Shown: positions 8,695 through 18,069, counted from the first letter of the stretch. The stretch is DNA of 64,000 nucleotides from Sorangium cellulosum (GCF_002950945.1 NZ_CP012673.1:5393001-5457000), one strand, 5' to 3'. Notes: generated by a model from the sequence alone, not told the origin. Made by a program: numbers and translations.

Positions 8695-10152
8695 GTGAGC
8701 CTGCGGCGCCTGTCGGAGGCCACGCTCGGCCTCGTTCCGCCGCACGTCGAACGGCCCGCCTACGACCGCGCCGCGGCCAGGATCGGCGTCGTCCATTTCG
8801 GCCCTGGCGCGTTCCACCGCGCTCACCAGGCCTGGTACTTCGACGAGATGCTGAAGGCCGGCGGCGCCTTCGCCGTCTGCGGCGTCGCCGTCCGTTCCGG
8901 CGACGTGGAAGAGGCGCTCGCCCCGCAGGACGGGCTCTACACCGTGGCCGAGCGCGAGGCCGAGCCGCGGATGCGGGTGATCGGCGCCGTCACGCAGGTG
9001 CTGACGGCGCCCCGCGCGCCGGAGGCGGTCCTGGCCCGCCTCGCCGACCCCGCCGTGCGCATCGTCACCTCGACGGTGACCGAGAAGGGGTACTGCCTCA
9101 CGTCCTCCGGCGATCTCGATCTCGATCACCCGGACATCCGCCGCGACCTCGCCGGCGGCAACCCTCCGGTGAGCTTCCCGGGCTGGCTGGCCGCCGGCCT
9201 CGCCGCCCGCCGCGCCGCGGGCCTGCCGCCCTTCGTGGCGGTGAGCTGCGACAACCTCTCGGACAACGGCAAGCGCCTGCGCCGGGCGATCCTTCAGCTC
9301 GCGCAGGCGAAGGGCGACCGCGACCTCGCGGCCTGGATCGAGGCGGAGGCGCGCTTTCCCTCGACCATGGTCGACAGCATCACCCCGGCCACCGACGACG
9401 CGCTGCGCGAGAAGGTGCGCCGGGAGCTCGGCCTCGAGGACGCCTGGCCGATTCAGCGCGAGCGGTTCGTGCAGTGGGTGGTGGAGGACGAGCTCGGCGC
9501 CGACGCGCTGGCCTTCGCCGACGCGGGCGTGACCCTCACGCACGACGTCACCGCCTTCGAGAAGGCCAAGCTGCGCCTGCTGAACGGGGCCCACTCGACC
9601 CTCGCCTACGTGGGCCTCTGGCTCGGCCGCGAGACCGTGGCCCATGCCATGGCCGACGCGCGCCTCGCCGGCTTCGTGGAGCGGATGATGCGAGAAGACA
9701 TCGCCGCCAGCCTGCCCGCCACGCCGGGGCTGGACGTGCCCGCCTACATCGGCGCGGTGCTGACCCGCTTCCGCAACCCGGCCATCGCCCACAAGCTCTC
9801 GCAGATCGCCTGGGACGGCTCGCAGAAGCTGCCCTTCCGCATCCTCGAGACCGCGGCCGAGGCGCTCGCCGCCGGCCGCCCGGTGGAGCGGCTGGCGGTC
9901 CCGATCGCCGCCTGGATCCACTTCATCCGCGCCCGGGCCCGCGGCGGCGAGACGATTCTCGATCCCATGGCCGACACCCTGCTGGACCTCGGCCGGCGCA
10001 TGGACGGCGACCCCACCGCCGACGTGGCCCCGGTCCTGGCGCTCGGCGCCGTCTTCCCGAGCGCGGTGGCGAGCGCTCCTGTCTTCCGCGCCGCGGTCGA
10101 GGCGGCCTACGCCCGGCTGGCCACCGCACCCGCCGCCGCGCTCGACGCGTGA
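8695..10152 (+). CDS. Mannitol 2-dehydrogenase/fructuronate reductase family protein
   Basis: About 485 residues, typical for the polyol-specific long-chain dehydrogenase family (mannitol 2-dehydrogenase, UxuB, arabinitol dehydrogenase). Diagnostic blocks are VVHFGPGAFHRAHQAWY (NAD-binding, near residue 37), TSTVTEKGYC, VSCDNLSDNG, FPSTMVDSITPAT and the catalytic region FEKAKLRLLNGAHSTLAYVG with the Lys-x-x-x-x-Asn-x-x-His arrangement. It would interconvert a ketose or ketouronate and its polyol or aldonate with NAD(H); the exact sugar cannot be read from sequence. A TTG at 8674 would add seven residues, but the GTG at 8695 starts nearer the family N-terminus. There are no obvious operon partners: the neighbours on both sides face other ways or are unrelated. 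Confidence 0.85.
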   Translation: MSLRRLSEATLGLVPPHVERPAYDRAAARIGVVHFGPGAFHRAHQAWYFDEMLKAGGAFAVCGVAVRSGDVEEALAPQDGLYTVAEREAEPRMRVIGAVTQVLTAPRAPEAVLARLADPAVRIVTSTVTEKGYCLTSSGDLDLDHPDIRRDLAGGNPPVSFPGWLAAGLAARRAAGLPPFVAVSCDNLSDNGKRLRRAILQLAQAKGDRDLAAWIEAEARFPSTMVDSITPATDDALREKVRRELGLEDAWPIQRERFVQWVVEDELGADALAFADAGVTLTHDVTAFEKAKLRLLNGAHSTLAYVGLWLGRETVAHAMADARLAGFVERMMREDIAASLPATPGLDVPAYIGAVLTRFRNPAIAHKLSQIAWDGSQKLPFRILETAAEALAAGRPVERLAVPIAAWIHFIRARARGGETILDPMADTLLDLGRRMDGDPTADVAPVLALGAVFPSAVASAPVFRAAVEAAYARLATAPAAALDA

Positions 10153-10304
10153 CCCGTTCCCTCGACGTGACCTCGAGTGAAACCGACACCGGTGAACATG
10201 ACGCCGGTCTCCTATACGCCTCGTGAGACACAACGAGACGGGCCGGACCAGTGGACTAGGCCGCGGGCGATCCGGATCGGACTGGCCAGGCAGCCTCCGG
10301 GGAT

Positions 10305-10937
10305 CTACCGGTCCGCCTCCCACTGGACTTCCACGCCGCCGTCGCTGGCCCCGTTCTCCGAGCCCGCCCCCGCCGTCCCGTTCCTGGCCTCCTGCGGCTG
10401 CGGTGCGGGGGACTCCGGCGTGAAGAACTGCAGCACCGGCTGCACCTCGTGCATCTTGGCGACCGTGGCCTCTGCGCGCATCGCCTGCTCGGCGACCGCC
10501 CGGTTCATCGACGCCGTCACCTCGGCGATCTTGGCCTCCAGCAGCTTGATCTGCTGGTTTCCCTCCGCGAGGATCCGCTGCGTGTGCTCCTCGCCGGTGC
10601 GGCCGAAGGCCTTCAGCGCCTCGATCTCGGCCGACGCTGCGGCCACGATCTCCTGAGTCGGCACGTCGAAGGCCTTGAACGCGGCCTCCACGATGGCGCG
10701 TTTCACCAGAGCGGGGGTGTCGGGGGGCAACGTCCGCAGGAGCTCCTGCGCCTTCTGCACCTTCGTCCGCTGCTCCTGGGTCACGCCGGCAGCCGTCAGG
10801 ACCGCGACGAAGTCGACCGCGGGAGACGGCGGCGGGGCCGGCGCGCCGTCCTTGGTCTCCGCTCCCGTCAGTGTGGGCGCAGGCGGGAGCGATGAGGTCT
10901 CAGGCCGCCGCGACTTGAAGAAACCGGACAAGCTCAC
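10305..10937 (-). CDS. Hypothetical coiled-coil protein
   Basis: A 210-residue soluble protein of unknown function. It has a Pro/Ala-rich N-terminal linker (about residues 15-40) and an alpha-helical middle (about 40-110). Residues about 115-165 (EEHTQRILAEGNQQIKLLEAKI..) have heptad spacing and look like a coiled coil. The tail is Gly/Glu-rich. The start is a GTG at 10937, supported by an AAGGGGG Shine-Dalgarno 5 nt upstream. TACACT a little further upstream could serve as a -10. It is divergent from the hypothetical gene at 11160, and the shared 222-nt gap presumably carries both promoters. There is no signal peptide or membrane segment. Confidence 0.6.
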   Translation of the reverse strand: MSLSGFFKSRRPETSSLPPAPTLTGAETKDGAPAPPPSPAVDFVAVLTAAGVTQEQRTKVQKAQELLRTLPPDTPALVKRAIVEAAFKAFDVPTQEIVAAASAEIEALKAFGRTGEEHTQRILAEGNQQIKLLEAKIAEVTASMNRAVAEQAMRAEATVAKMHEVQPVLQFFTPESPAPQPQEARNGTAGAGSENGASDGGVEVQWEADR

Positions 10938-11159
10938 GTTTTCCCCCTTCTTCAGTGTACCACCACCTTACATGGTTCTGCCTGGCTGCACAGCCATGTC
11001 CTCAAGGGGGAGCCGGCGCTGCGCGCGTCTCGCATTGTGCCCCTGGGTTCGGCTTTGCCACCGGGCGCCAGAGTTCAAGAACCGGAGTTCAGTGCTGTAC
11101 AGGCGTTCGCGGGACGTGGTAAACGGCCGAGCAGCTGTGGTCGAAGACAATCTGCTCGC

Positions 11160-12041
11160 ATGTCAAGCAAGACACCCCGCCCCAAGGTGACCGCCGCTCG
11201 AGCCGCCCAGCTCGTCGAGCTGCTCGGCGCGACCGATCCAGCCGCTGCGCAGGAGCGCGAGGGGAGCGCGGCGCGCCACTTCGAGCGGGCGCGGGCGCGG
11301 GCTTCGCGACCGCAGGCGCCCGCGAAGCCCGGTGCCGGCGCGTCCCCACCCGCTGGTGCGACGGCGCCCGGCGGGGCGACGACGCCCGGCGGGGCGACGG
11401 CGTCCGGCGGGGCGACGGCACCCCCGGGAGCAGCGGCAGCGCGGGTCTACCTGCACGCCGGACCGACGCGCTCGCCGGTGCTGAACGCTTTCCTGAACGA
11501 GCTCGGAGGGGACCTCGAGAAGCTCGTGGACGCGACCGTGCACGTCTTCGACGAGCACACCCTCGCGCCGAGGCTCGTGGAGCTCGCCCGCCAGCGCGTC
11601 GTCTCCATGCTGCTTGCCCAGAGCAAGACCGAGGCCGGCCTGGTCCTCTCGCAGCTGCCGCCGATCGCCAACGAGCGTGCGGCCAGGCACTTCATGCGGC
11701 AGGCGGTCCACGTCGGCGGCGGCCTCGGGGCGATCACACGCGACTACGGGCGGCACCACCGGCGCACGGGGTCGCCGGACCACGACGACCTCCACGCGAG
11801 CTGCATCATGGCCACCTTCGCCGGGCGGCTCAACGCGATGGCCGAGAAGCTCCTCGGGCCGCACGTGCGCGGCGAGCTGCGCGCCGAGCTGGAGCGGCTG
11901 ACGTCGCAGGGGCGGCCTCCCGCGCGGCGGCCCCGCGCGCGCGAGCTCCGCGGCCCCGAGGACGCCGGCTCCGGGCGATCCGCCCCCGACACGAGGCCGC
12001 TCGACGCCGCGAGCGCGACGAGACGACCGCGAGGCAGGTAG
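11160..12041 (+). CDS. Hypothetical protein with Gly-Ala-Thr-Pro repeat linker
   Basis: 293 residues with no family recognised. An N-terminal charged helix (about 1-50) is followed by a low-complexity linker in which G-G-A-T-x-P recurs about four times. The linker is encoded by an 18-nt direct repeat around 11354-11426. The globular part (about 95-250) is His/Arg-rich and includes MRQAVHVGGGLGAITRDYGRHHRR and DHDDLHASCIMATFAGRL, with enough His/Asp to suggest metal or nucleic-acid binding, but no named motif. The C-terminus is Arg/Pro-rich. ATG at 11160 is chosen because the earlier in-frame start (11037) adds a stretch with non-coding character. Confidence 0.55.
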   Translation: MSSKTPRPKVTAARAAQLVELLGATDPAAAQEREGSAARHFERARARASRPQAPAKPGAGASPPAGATAPGGATTPGGATASGGATAPPGAAAARVYLHAGPTRSPVLNAFLNELGGDLEKLVDATVHVFDEHTLAPRLVELARQRVVSMLLAQSKTEAGLVLSQLPPIANERAARHFMRQAVHVGGGLGAITRDYGRHHRRTGSPDHDDLHASCIMATFAGRLNAMAEKLLGPHVRGELRAELERLTSQGRPPARRPRARELRGPEDAGSGRSAPDTRPLDAASATRRPRGR

Positions 12042-12310
12042 TCCGGCGGCGCGAGGGGTGGACGGCCCCGACACCCCATCGAGGGCGCTCGCGAAGCGCG
12101 CTCTCGAGGGTGCCTCTCGTTTCAACAGGAAGGCGGAAAGGGCGAAGAAAGACTCACGCTCTTCCCGCCTTCTTGTGAACTCATCTCCGCAGAAGACGGC
12201 ACCGCGGCGCTCCGTACCACGCTCGTCCGTAACGGAATCTCCAAACGGCCGCCGCGCGCCTGACGTTCGCGCCGGGGCATTGTCCGCGGCTTCAGCGAGG
12301 AGAACGTCAC
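12042..12310. other. Intergenic region with terminator-like hairpins
   Basis: No gene seen. An imperfect stem built from CACCC..CGAGGGCGCT and AGCGCGCTCTCG..GGGTG (about 12070-12112) could terminate the upstream gene. A second inverted repeat GAAGGCGG/CCGCCTTC (12129-12136 and 12165-12172) follows. The last 15 nt hold the GAGGAGAA Shine-Dalgarno of the 12311 gene. Confidence 0.35.
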
Positions 12311-15300
12311 GTGATGTTGCGCAATTTACCCTGGATCAGCCTCGGCGCCGCGGCGCTGGCTCTGATGGGGTGTTCCGATAGTGGGATCGAGGTGCCGGCC
12401 GGAGGTGATCAGGGCGGCGTCCTCCTGAGCTTCAGCGACGAGCCGGCAGGCGACAACTGCGAAGGTGGCGGCACCAGGATCGCGTCGGGGCGGGACCTCG
12501 ACGGCAACGGCAAGGTCGATGACGCCGAGGTCGACGCGGTCACCTACGTGTGCCACGGCGTCAAGGGCGAACAGGGCGAGGACGGGGAGCCAGGAGCGGA
12601 AGGCCCCAGAGGCGACCAGGGCGACAACGGGGACCCGGGAGACGAAGGCGAGGACGGCGACCGGGGAGACGACGGCGAAGACGCCTTGCAGGCGCTGATC
12701 GACCTCACGCCCGAGCCGATCGGCCCGAACTGCGCGAACGGCGGCCAGAAGGTGACGACCGGGCTCGACGCCAACGGCAACGGCGTGCTCGACGAGGGCG
12801 AGATCTCCGACACCGCCTATCTCTGCGACGGGGACGACGGCGGGCGGGGTGTCGCCGGCTTTCAGCTCGTGTCGAAGTACACGGCCCCCGGCGGCCCCAT
12901 CGCCGAGATCGTCGCCGCCTCCCCCGACGGCAACGTGCTGGCTTACACGAGCAGCGCCACGAAGACCGTCGGGTTCGTGGACATCTCCGATCTCACGCGC
13001 CCTGCGCTGCTCGGCACGGTCGATGTCGCCGGCGCCGTGAGCAACCGCGGCGGTGAGGCCACCGCGGTCGCGATCACGCCGGACGGGCGGTATGCGGTCG
13101 CCACGGTCAAGGACACGACCGATCCGGTCCACAACGCCGATCCCGGAGCCCTCGTCTTCATCGACATGGCGACACGGACCCTCGCCGGCTCGGTGGCGCT
13201 CGGCGTCGGGCCCGACAGCCTCAAGCTCACCCCGGACGGCCGGAGGGCCGTGATCGCCATCGAGGACGAGGAGGACGCCGACGACAACGCCGTCGCCCAG
13301 GCGCGCCCCGGCAGCGTCCAGATCGTGACGATCGACGCCGAAGACCCCTCCACGTCGACCGTCACCACCGTCGCGCTCACGCCCGACGCCGGCAACCTCC
13401 CGGCCGATCCGCAGCCCGAGTTCGTCGACATCACGGCGGACGGCCGGACAGCGATCGTGTCGCTGCAGGAGAACAACCTGATCGCGGTCGTCGACCTCGC
13501 CTCCGCCACGGTCACCCGCTACATCGACGCGGGCAGCTCCGTCCACGCCGGCGCGGATCTCGCGTCGAACGGCGAGATCGACCTCGCAGGCCCTGGCTTC
13601 GCCGGGCTGCTCGAGCCGGACGCGGTGTGTCTGCTCCCGGGCGGCCAGCACTTCGTGACCGCCAACGAAGGCGACACCCCGAACGCGGCGTTCGGCGCCG
13701 GCCTGTGGGCAGGCGGCAGGGGTTTCTCGGTGTTCAGCCTCGACGGCGCCCGCGTGTACGACAGCGGCGACGCCGCCGAGCGGCTCGCTGCGCGCGCCGG
13801 CGCCTACCCGGAAGGGCGCTCGGGGAGCCGAGGCATCGAGATCGAGGGCTGCGCGACCGGGGTGTTCGGGGGCACGGACTACGCCTTTCTGCTCGGCGAG
13901 CGCAACGCGACGCTGCTCGTCGTCGACGTGAGCGAGCCCGCCGCGCCGGTGCTGGAGCAGCTGCTCGGCGCCCCGATGCGGCCCGAGGGCGTGGTCGTGA
14001 TCCCGTCGCGCAACCTCGTGGCCGTGAGCGGCGAGGGCGACGACGGCGTGGGCGGCGGCATCTGGCTGTACCGTCCGGTCGCGGACCCGGCCGAGGTCGG
14101 CCACGGCCGCGACGTCTACGACGCGCGCTCGGGCGGCGCCGGCTTCGGCGCGCTCGGCGCCCTTTCGTACGAGCCCGCCACCGGCTTCCTGGTCGCGACG
14201 CCCGACAACGCCTTCGCGCGCCAGCGCATCTGGTCGTTCTGGCCCGATCACGGGGAGCGGCGCATGCAGCTCGTGCGGGAGCTCCTCCTCAGGGACAGCG
14301 CCGGCGCCGAGCTCACGGGCTACGACCCGGAAGGCATCGCGATCAACCCCGAAGGGGGCTACATCCTCGCCAGCGAAGGCACCGCCGGAAACGGCGGCAG
14401 CGCGAGCTGCGCGGGCTCGGCGCGCAGCAACCGCATCCTGTTCTTCGACGCGGACGGGCGGCTCGACGCGGGCTACGGCACAGGCGGTATCGTGGATCTC
14501 CCGTGCGGCGACGAGCCGAACGCGATCGACTGGTCCGCGGTGCGCGGCAACGGCTTCGAGGGCGTCGCCGCGGTCGACAGCACGCCGTCGGCGTCCGGCG
14601 GCCTCAAGGTCTATGTGGCCATGCAGCGGCCGCTCGCGACCGAGGGCCAGAACACCCGCATCGGCGAGTACGACGTCGACACCGGGAGGTGGAGCTTCTA
14701 TTTCTATCCCCTCGATCCCGACCGAGGGGGATCCGGCGGCAATACCTTCGTGAGCGAGCTCGTTCACGTGGGCGGCGACAGGTTCGCGGTCATCGAGCGC
14801 GATCAGGGCTGGGCCGGCGAGGCGGGCAACAAGACCGTTCGCACCTTCGCGCTCTCGAGCGGCGCCCCGAACGACCCAGCGAACCCGGTGGAGAAGGAGC
14901 TTGCTTATGACCTGCTCGGGCATCCTTTCCGCTTCGACCAGGAGAAGCTCGAGGGCCTCGCGCTCGGCGCGGGCGGCCTGTGGGTCGTCAACGACAACGA
15001 CGGGGGCGAGGCGATGAGCTTCTTCCTGCGCCTCGATCCCTCGGTCCTCGGCGCGGCCGGAGGGGGCGATCCGGGCGCGACGACGGTCCCGGGGGAGGGC
15101 ACCGTCGTCATCAACGAGGTGAGCTCGTCGGGCTCGGACTTCGTCGAGCTCTACAACGCCGGCGGCGAGACGGTCGACCTCGGCGGGTGGACGCTCACGG
15201 ACAACGATCCGACACACACGTTCGTGCTGCCGGCGGAGACGACCCTCGCCGCCGGCGGCTTCCTGGTCATCGAGGGCGAGAGCGGCAGCGGGCCGCTGCG

Positions 15301-15478
15301 GCTCAGCTTCGGTCTGGGCAGCGGCGACTCGGCCATCCTGTACACGCCCGGCGGCGCCGTCGCCGACGAGCACACCTGGGCCAGCCACGTCGCCACGGCG
15401 AGCCGCTGCCCGGACGGCGCGGGGGCGTTCGTCGCGCCCACGCCGGCGACGCCGGGCGCGGCCAACAGCTGCCTGTGA
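12311..15478 (+). CDS. Large multidomain lipoprotein: collagen-like segment, beta-propeller, phytase-like esterase, lamin-tail domain
   Basis: 1055 residues. Lipobox ALMGC (Cys near 21). Two Ca-loop-like DUF7151-type modules, with D-x-D-G-N-G-x-x-D and D-A-N-G-N-G-V-L-D-E-G-E, flank about 14 collagen-like Gly-X-Y triplets rich in Glu/Asp (about residues 83-125). Next is a beta-propeller region (about 185-580) with repeated SPDGN, TPDGRYAV, TPDGRRAV and TADGRTAI blades. This is followed by an esterase-like-of-phytase segment around 660-880 (GYDPEGIAINPEGGYILASEG). The C-terminus is a lamin-tail Ig-like domain (VVINEVSSSGSDFVELYNAGG..LGGWTLTDND). Probably an outer-surface protein; catalytic activity is uncertain. 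GTG 12311 sits 8 nt after GGAG; ATG 12314 is an equal alternative. It is convergent with the VWA gene. Confidence 0.8.
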   Translation: MMLRNLPWISLGAAALALMGCSDSGIEVPAGGDQGGVLLSFSDEPAGDNCEGGGTRIASGRDLDGNGKVDDAEVDAVTYVCHGVKGEQGEDGEPGAEGPRGDQGDNGDPGDEGEDGDRGDDGEDALQALIDLTPEPIGPNCANGGQKVTTGLDANGNGVLDEGEISDTAYLCDGDDGGRGVAGFQLVSKYTAPGGPIAEIVAASPDGNVLAYTSSATKTVGFVDISDLTRPALLGTVDVAGAVSNRGGEATAVAITPDGRYAVATVKDTTDPVHNADPGALVFIDMATRTLAGSVALGVGPDSLKLTPDGRRAVIAIEDEEDADDNAVAQARPGSVQIVTIDAEDPSTSTVTTVALTPDAGNLPADPQPEFVDITADGRTAIVSLQENNLIAVVDLASATVTRYIDAGSSVHAGADLASNGEIDLAGPGFAGLLEPDAVCLLPGGQHFVTANEGDTPNAAFGAGLWAGGRGFSVFSLDGARVYDSGDAAERLAARAGAYPEGRSGSRGIEIEGCATGVFGGTDYAFLLGERNATLLVVDVSEPAAPVLEQLLGAPMRPEGVVVIPSRNLVAVSGEGDDGVGGGIWLYRPVADPAEVGHGRDVYDARSGGAGFGALGALSYEPATGFLVATPDNAFARQRIWSFWPDHGERRMQLVRELLLRDSAGAELTGYDPEGIAINPEGGYILASEGTAGNGGSASCAGSARSNRILFFDADGRLDAGYGTGGIVDLPCGDEPNAIDWSAVRGNGFEGVAAVDSTPSASGGLKVYVAMQRPLATEGQNTRIGEYDVDTGRWSFYFYPLDPDRGGSGGNTFVSELVHVGGDRFAVIERDQGWAGEAGNKTVRTFALSSGAPNDPANPVEKELAYDLLGHPFRFDQEKLEGLALGAGGLWVVNDNDGGEAMSFFLRLDPSVLGAAGGGDPGATTVPGEGTVVINEVSSSGSDFVELYNAGGETVDLGGWTLTDNDPTHTFVLPAETTLAAGGFLVIEGESGSGPLRLSFGLGSGDSAILYTPGGAVADEHTWASHVATASRCPDGAGAFVAPTPATPGAANSCL

Positions 15479-15485
15479 CGCAGCG

Positions 15486-15522
15486 GCGCGCAGTCGGCGC
15501 GCGGCGCCCGCCGACTGCGCGC
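15486..15522. terminator. Bidirectional terminator hairpin between convergent genes
   Basis: A perfect 14-bp inverted repeat, GCGCGCAGTCGGCG (15486-15499) and CGCCGACTGCGCGC (15509-15522), with a 9-nt GC-rich loop. It lies 8 nt after the stop of the 12311 lipoprotein and downstream of the convergent VWA gene. No T-run follows, as is usual in very GC-rich genomes. Confidence 0.6.
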
Positions 15523-15583
15523 TCAGGGACTCGACGTCTGGTTGTCGAACTGCGCGCTCAGGGACTCGACGCTTGGTTGTCGA
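15514..15583. repeat. 35-nt tandem duplication of the 3' end of the VWA gene
   Basis: 15514-15548 and 15549-15583 are adjacent copies of the same 35-nt unit, differing at about two bases. The second copy encodes the last residues of the VWA protein (M-I-D-N-Q-A-S-S-P and stop, minus strand). The first lies beyond the stop codon and would encode F-D-N-Q-T-S-S-P. The duplication therefore looks like a recent local slippage event that does not change the protein. Confidence 0.75.
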
Positions 15584-17372
15584 TCATCTTCTGCAAGGTG
15601 GCCGCGATCTCCACGAGATCGGCGTCCGCGCCGGCCGGGTTCGCGGCCGTGACCGCCTCGAGGGCGGCCGCGAGCGTGGTCGTGCGCGCGGCGGGGTCGA
15701 GCCCGGGGAGCTGCTTGAGGGCCTCGGCATACGCGATGATCGCCGCCGCCTTCGTGAGGTTGCCGTCGTCGATCCCGAGCCCACCGAGCGTCGTCTGCTG
15801 CACGGCTTCCCTGGCCGCGCCGGTCGCCGCGTCGCGCCAGGTGACGCGGACCCGGTAAGGGTCGTTCGCGCTCGGCAGCGACGGATCGCACGGGTGCAGG
15901 ATCTGGTACAGCATCATCGAGTCGTTCGGGGCGAGGTGCTGCGTGCGCACCTTGGTCGGATCAGGCGAGTACTCCTCGCCGTAGAACTTCTGGATCCCGA
16001 AGTACGGCGGGAGCGTCAGCTCGATCCTCACGTCGCGCGCGGCGACCAGGAGGGTCTCGGCGAAGCGGTCGACGAAGACGCGCCTCGCCTCGTCGGCGCT
16101 GTCGAGATAGACATACGCGCCGCGGCCGGCGTCGGTGACGACATCCATGAGCGTGTCGTTCACGCCCTCGCCGACGCCGACGCCGACGAGGTAGATGCCC
16201 TCTCCGTCCGCGTCCTCGGCGTTCGCCCCGATGAGCCCCTCCTCGGTCACGCCGACGTTGGCCTGTCCATCGCTGATCAACACGACGCGGTTGATGCCGC
16301 CCTCGGTCCGGTGCTCGCTCGCGAGCGCGTAGCCGGCGAGCAGGCCGCTGTTCAGGTCGGTGCCGCCGTCGGCGGCGATCGCGCTCGCGAGCTCGAGCAG
16401 GACGGGATCGTCGGGGCCCGAGGCGACGTGGCCGTCGAGCACAGGGCTCTGCCCCGTGTTCCAGGTGACGGCGTTCACGACGTCGCCCTCGATGAGCGTC
16501 GACGCGATCGCCCGGATCGCCGCCCTCTCGAGCTCGATGGGCTCTCCCGCCATCGAGCCTGACGTGTCGAGCACGAGGGTGATCGTCATCGGCTTGCGCG
16601 CGGCGGGCGCCCGGCTCGACTGCACGGCGATCTGGAGCGCCAGATCGCCCGTGAGCACGCAGGAGCCGAGCTGCGATACGATGGAGAGCTCTCCCGGCTC
16701 GGCCGGGGCGAACGAATACCGGTAGTAGTTGAGGAACTCGTGCGTCCGGATGACGTAAGGGTCGACCTGCGCCGCGCCGCGCGCGATCTGGCGGCGGACG
16801 ATGACGGGCGAAGCCATCGAGTTCGAGTCGTCGGACGAGAGGTACAGCGTGAGCGGTGTGGCGAGGTCGACCCCCGCGCACGACGCGCCGCTGGCCTGCG
16901 GCGCGAGCCGAGGGCCGGCGCCGTTCGAACTGCCGGCCCCGCCGCCGGTCGTGGCCCCGCCGCCGCCGGCCGCCGCGCCGCCGCCGGCCGAGCCGCTGCT
17001 GCCGCTCTCGGAGCCGCACCCCCCGCCGCTGCCCCCGGCGCCGCCGGCTCCACCGGCGCCGCCCTCGCCGCACTCGTTCCCCCCGGTGCCGCCGCTGCCG
17101 TCGGGGACGGCGCCTCCCCCGCCTCCCCACCCGGAGCTCGGCTCACCCGAGTCGGATCCCACGAAGCCGCCGCTGCTTGCCCCCACGGCGCCGCCCACGG
17201 GGTCGCGGCCGGATCCGTCCCCCTCGCGGGTCGCGCCGCCGCCGCAGATCGCCGCCGGCGCCTCGCCGAGCTGGAGCGGCTCATGCGGCGGTGTGCCGCT
17301 CGACGAGGAGCAGGCGATCGACAGCGAAGCGGGGACGATGAGCGCCAGCGCTGTGCGCTGAAACTGTGCCAT
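15558..17372 (-). CDS. VWA-domain lipoprotein (YfbK-like: vWF_N + VWA + DUF3520)
   Basis: 604 residues. Lipobox SIAC with Cys at 21. A long Gly/Ser-rich, low-complexity linker runs over about residues 43-155. A vWF_N-type segment follows (SNSMASPVIVRRQI..IRTHEFLNYYRYSF). The VWA domain has a complete-looking MIDAS: DTSGS at 269-273, GGTDLNSG for the Thr and SDGQANVG for the Asp. The C-terminus resembles DUF3520. VWA proteins of this kind bind protein partners through a divalent metal and sit in the cell envelope; the partner here is unknown. ATG 17372 is chosen because GGAGGTG lies just upstream and the signal peptide starts there; an upstream in-frame start adds 31 non-signal residues. Confidence 0.8.
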   Translation of the reverse strand: MAQFQRTALALIVPASLSIACSSSSGTPPHEPLQLGEAPAAICGGGATREGDGSGRDPVGGAVGASSGGFVGSDSGEPSSGWGGGGGAVPDGSGGTGGNECGEGGAGGAGGAGGSGGGCGSESGSSGSAGGGAAAGGGGATTGGGAGSSNGAGPRLAPQASGASCAGVDLATPLTLYLSSDDSNSMASPVIVRRQIARGAAQVDPYVIRTHEFLNYYRYSFAPAEPGELSIVSQLGSCVLTGDLALQIAVQSSRAPAARKPMTITLVLDTSGSMAGEPIELERAAIRAIASTLIEGDVVNAVTWNTGQSPVLDGHVASGPDDPVLLELASAIAADGGTDLNSGLLAGYALASEHRTEGGINRVVLISDGQANVGVTEEGLIGANAEDADGEGIYLVGVGVGEGVNDTLMDVVTDAGRGAYVYLDSADEARRVFVDRFAETLLVAARDVRIELTLPPYFGIQKFYGEEYSPDPTKVRTQHLAPNDSMMLYQILHPCDPSLPSANDPYRVRVTWRDAATGAAREAVQQTTLGGLGIDDGNLTKAAAIIAYAEALKQLPGLDPAARTTTLAAALEAVTAANPAGADADLVEIAATLQKMIDNQASSP

Positions 17373-17558
17373 GGACACCTCCATGGCGCGCGCCCTCGCA
17401 CAGGGGATGCCGAGGCAAATCCGGAGTGATTCCGGGCGCCGGAGGCCTCCGTGTGCCGCAACCACTGGCTCAATGTGGCCATGTGTCGCCTGATATGCGC
17501 CGCCGTGCGCCAGGGCTGCTGTCAGGAGCGCGCCGGCGATGGGTGAGCCAGAGTGCCC

Positions 17559-17963
17559 TCACGGCAGCTCCCGCGATGCCTCGGCTGCGCCGGGGGTGCG
17601 CCAGCGGACGAGCAGCATCAAGAGCCACGCGCCCGCCAGCGCGCCGAGGCTATCGGCCAGCAGATCCAGCCATTCCGCCGAGCGATACGGCAGCGCGGCC
17701 TGCGCCAGCTCGAGCAGCCCGCCGGCGCCAGCGCTCATCGTCACCGCCGCCCGGCGCCGCGGCGCCGCCGCGGCCTCGGCCAGCGCGAGCTCGAGCAGCC
17801 ATTCGAGCCCAAGAAAGGCGCCGAAATGGGTGATCTTGTCGAACGGCACCTCTGGCATCGTCGGCAGGCCGATGTCCGCGCAGCCGCCATAGAAGAGCGC
17901 GATCGTGTAGAGCGCCGCCGGCACCCGGCGTGCCCACGCCGGCCATGAGAGGATCGAGATCAC
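17559..17963 (-). CDS. VanZ-like membrane protein
   Basis: 134 residues with about four hydrophobic segments. The VanZ-like hallmark pattern is present: P-F-D-K-I-T-H-F-G-A-F-L-G-L-E, then GGLLELAQAALPYRSAEWLDLLADSLGALAGAW, giving the conserved D-K-x-x-H-F and E-x-x-D-x-x-A-D-x-x-G signatures. VanZ gives low-level teicoplanin resistance by an unknown mechanism, and most VanZ-like proteins have no demonstrated role. There is no van cluster here, so a resistance function should not be inferred. The start is a GTG at 17963. Confidence 0.75.
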   Translation of the reverse strand: MISILSWPAWARRVPAALYTIALFYGGCADIGLPTMPEVPFDKITHFGAFLGLEWLLELALAEAAAAPRRRAAVTMSAGAGGLLELAQAALPYRSAEWLDLLADSLGALAGAWLLMLLVRWRTPGAAEASRELP

Positions 17964-18069
17964 CGCCGTCCTGCTGCCTCGTCGCCCTCACCCTGGCGTA
18001 CCAGAGGCCCCCGTCTCTCCCAGCGCTCGGTTGCGCACGGGGAGGGCAGGGGCCACGGGGGCGCAGCGG

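Noticed and set aside
12326..15388. Antisense open frame of about 1020 codons opposite the large lipoprotein
   Set aside because: It is a mirror of a GC-rich gene with no domain, start signal or sensible composition. The plus-strand product has clear domains.
17559..17963. Glycopeptide resistance via the VanZ-like gene
   Set aside because: No vanHAX/RS genes are present, and VanZ-like proteins are widespread without resistance roles.
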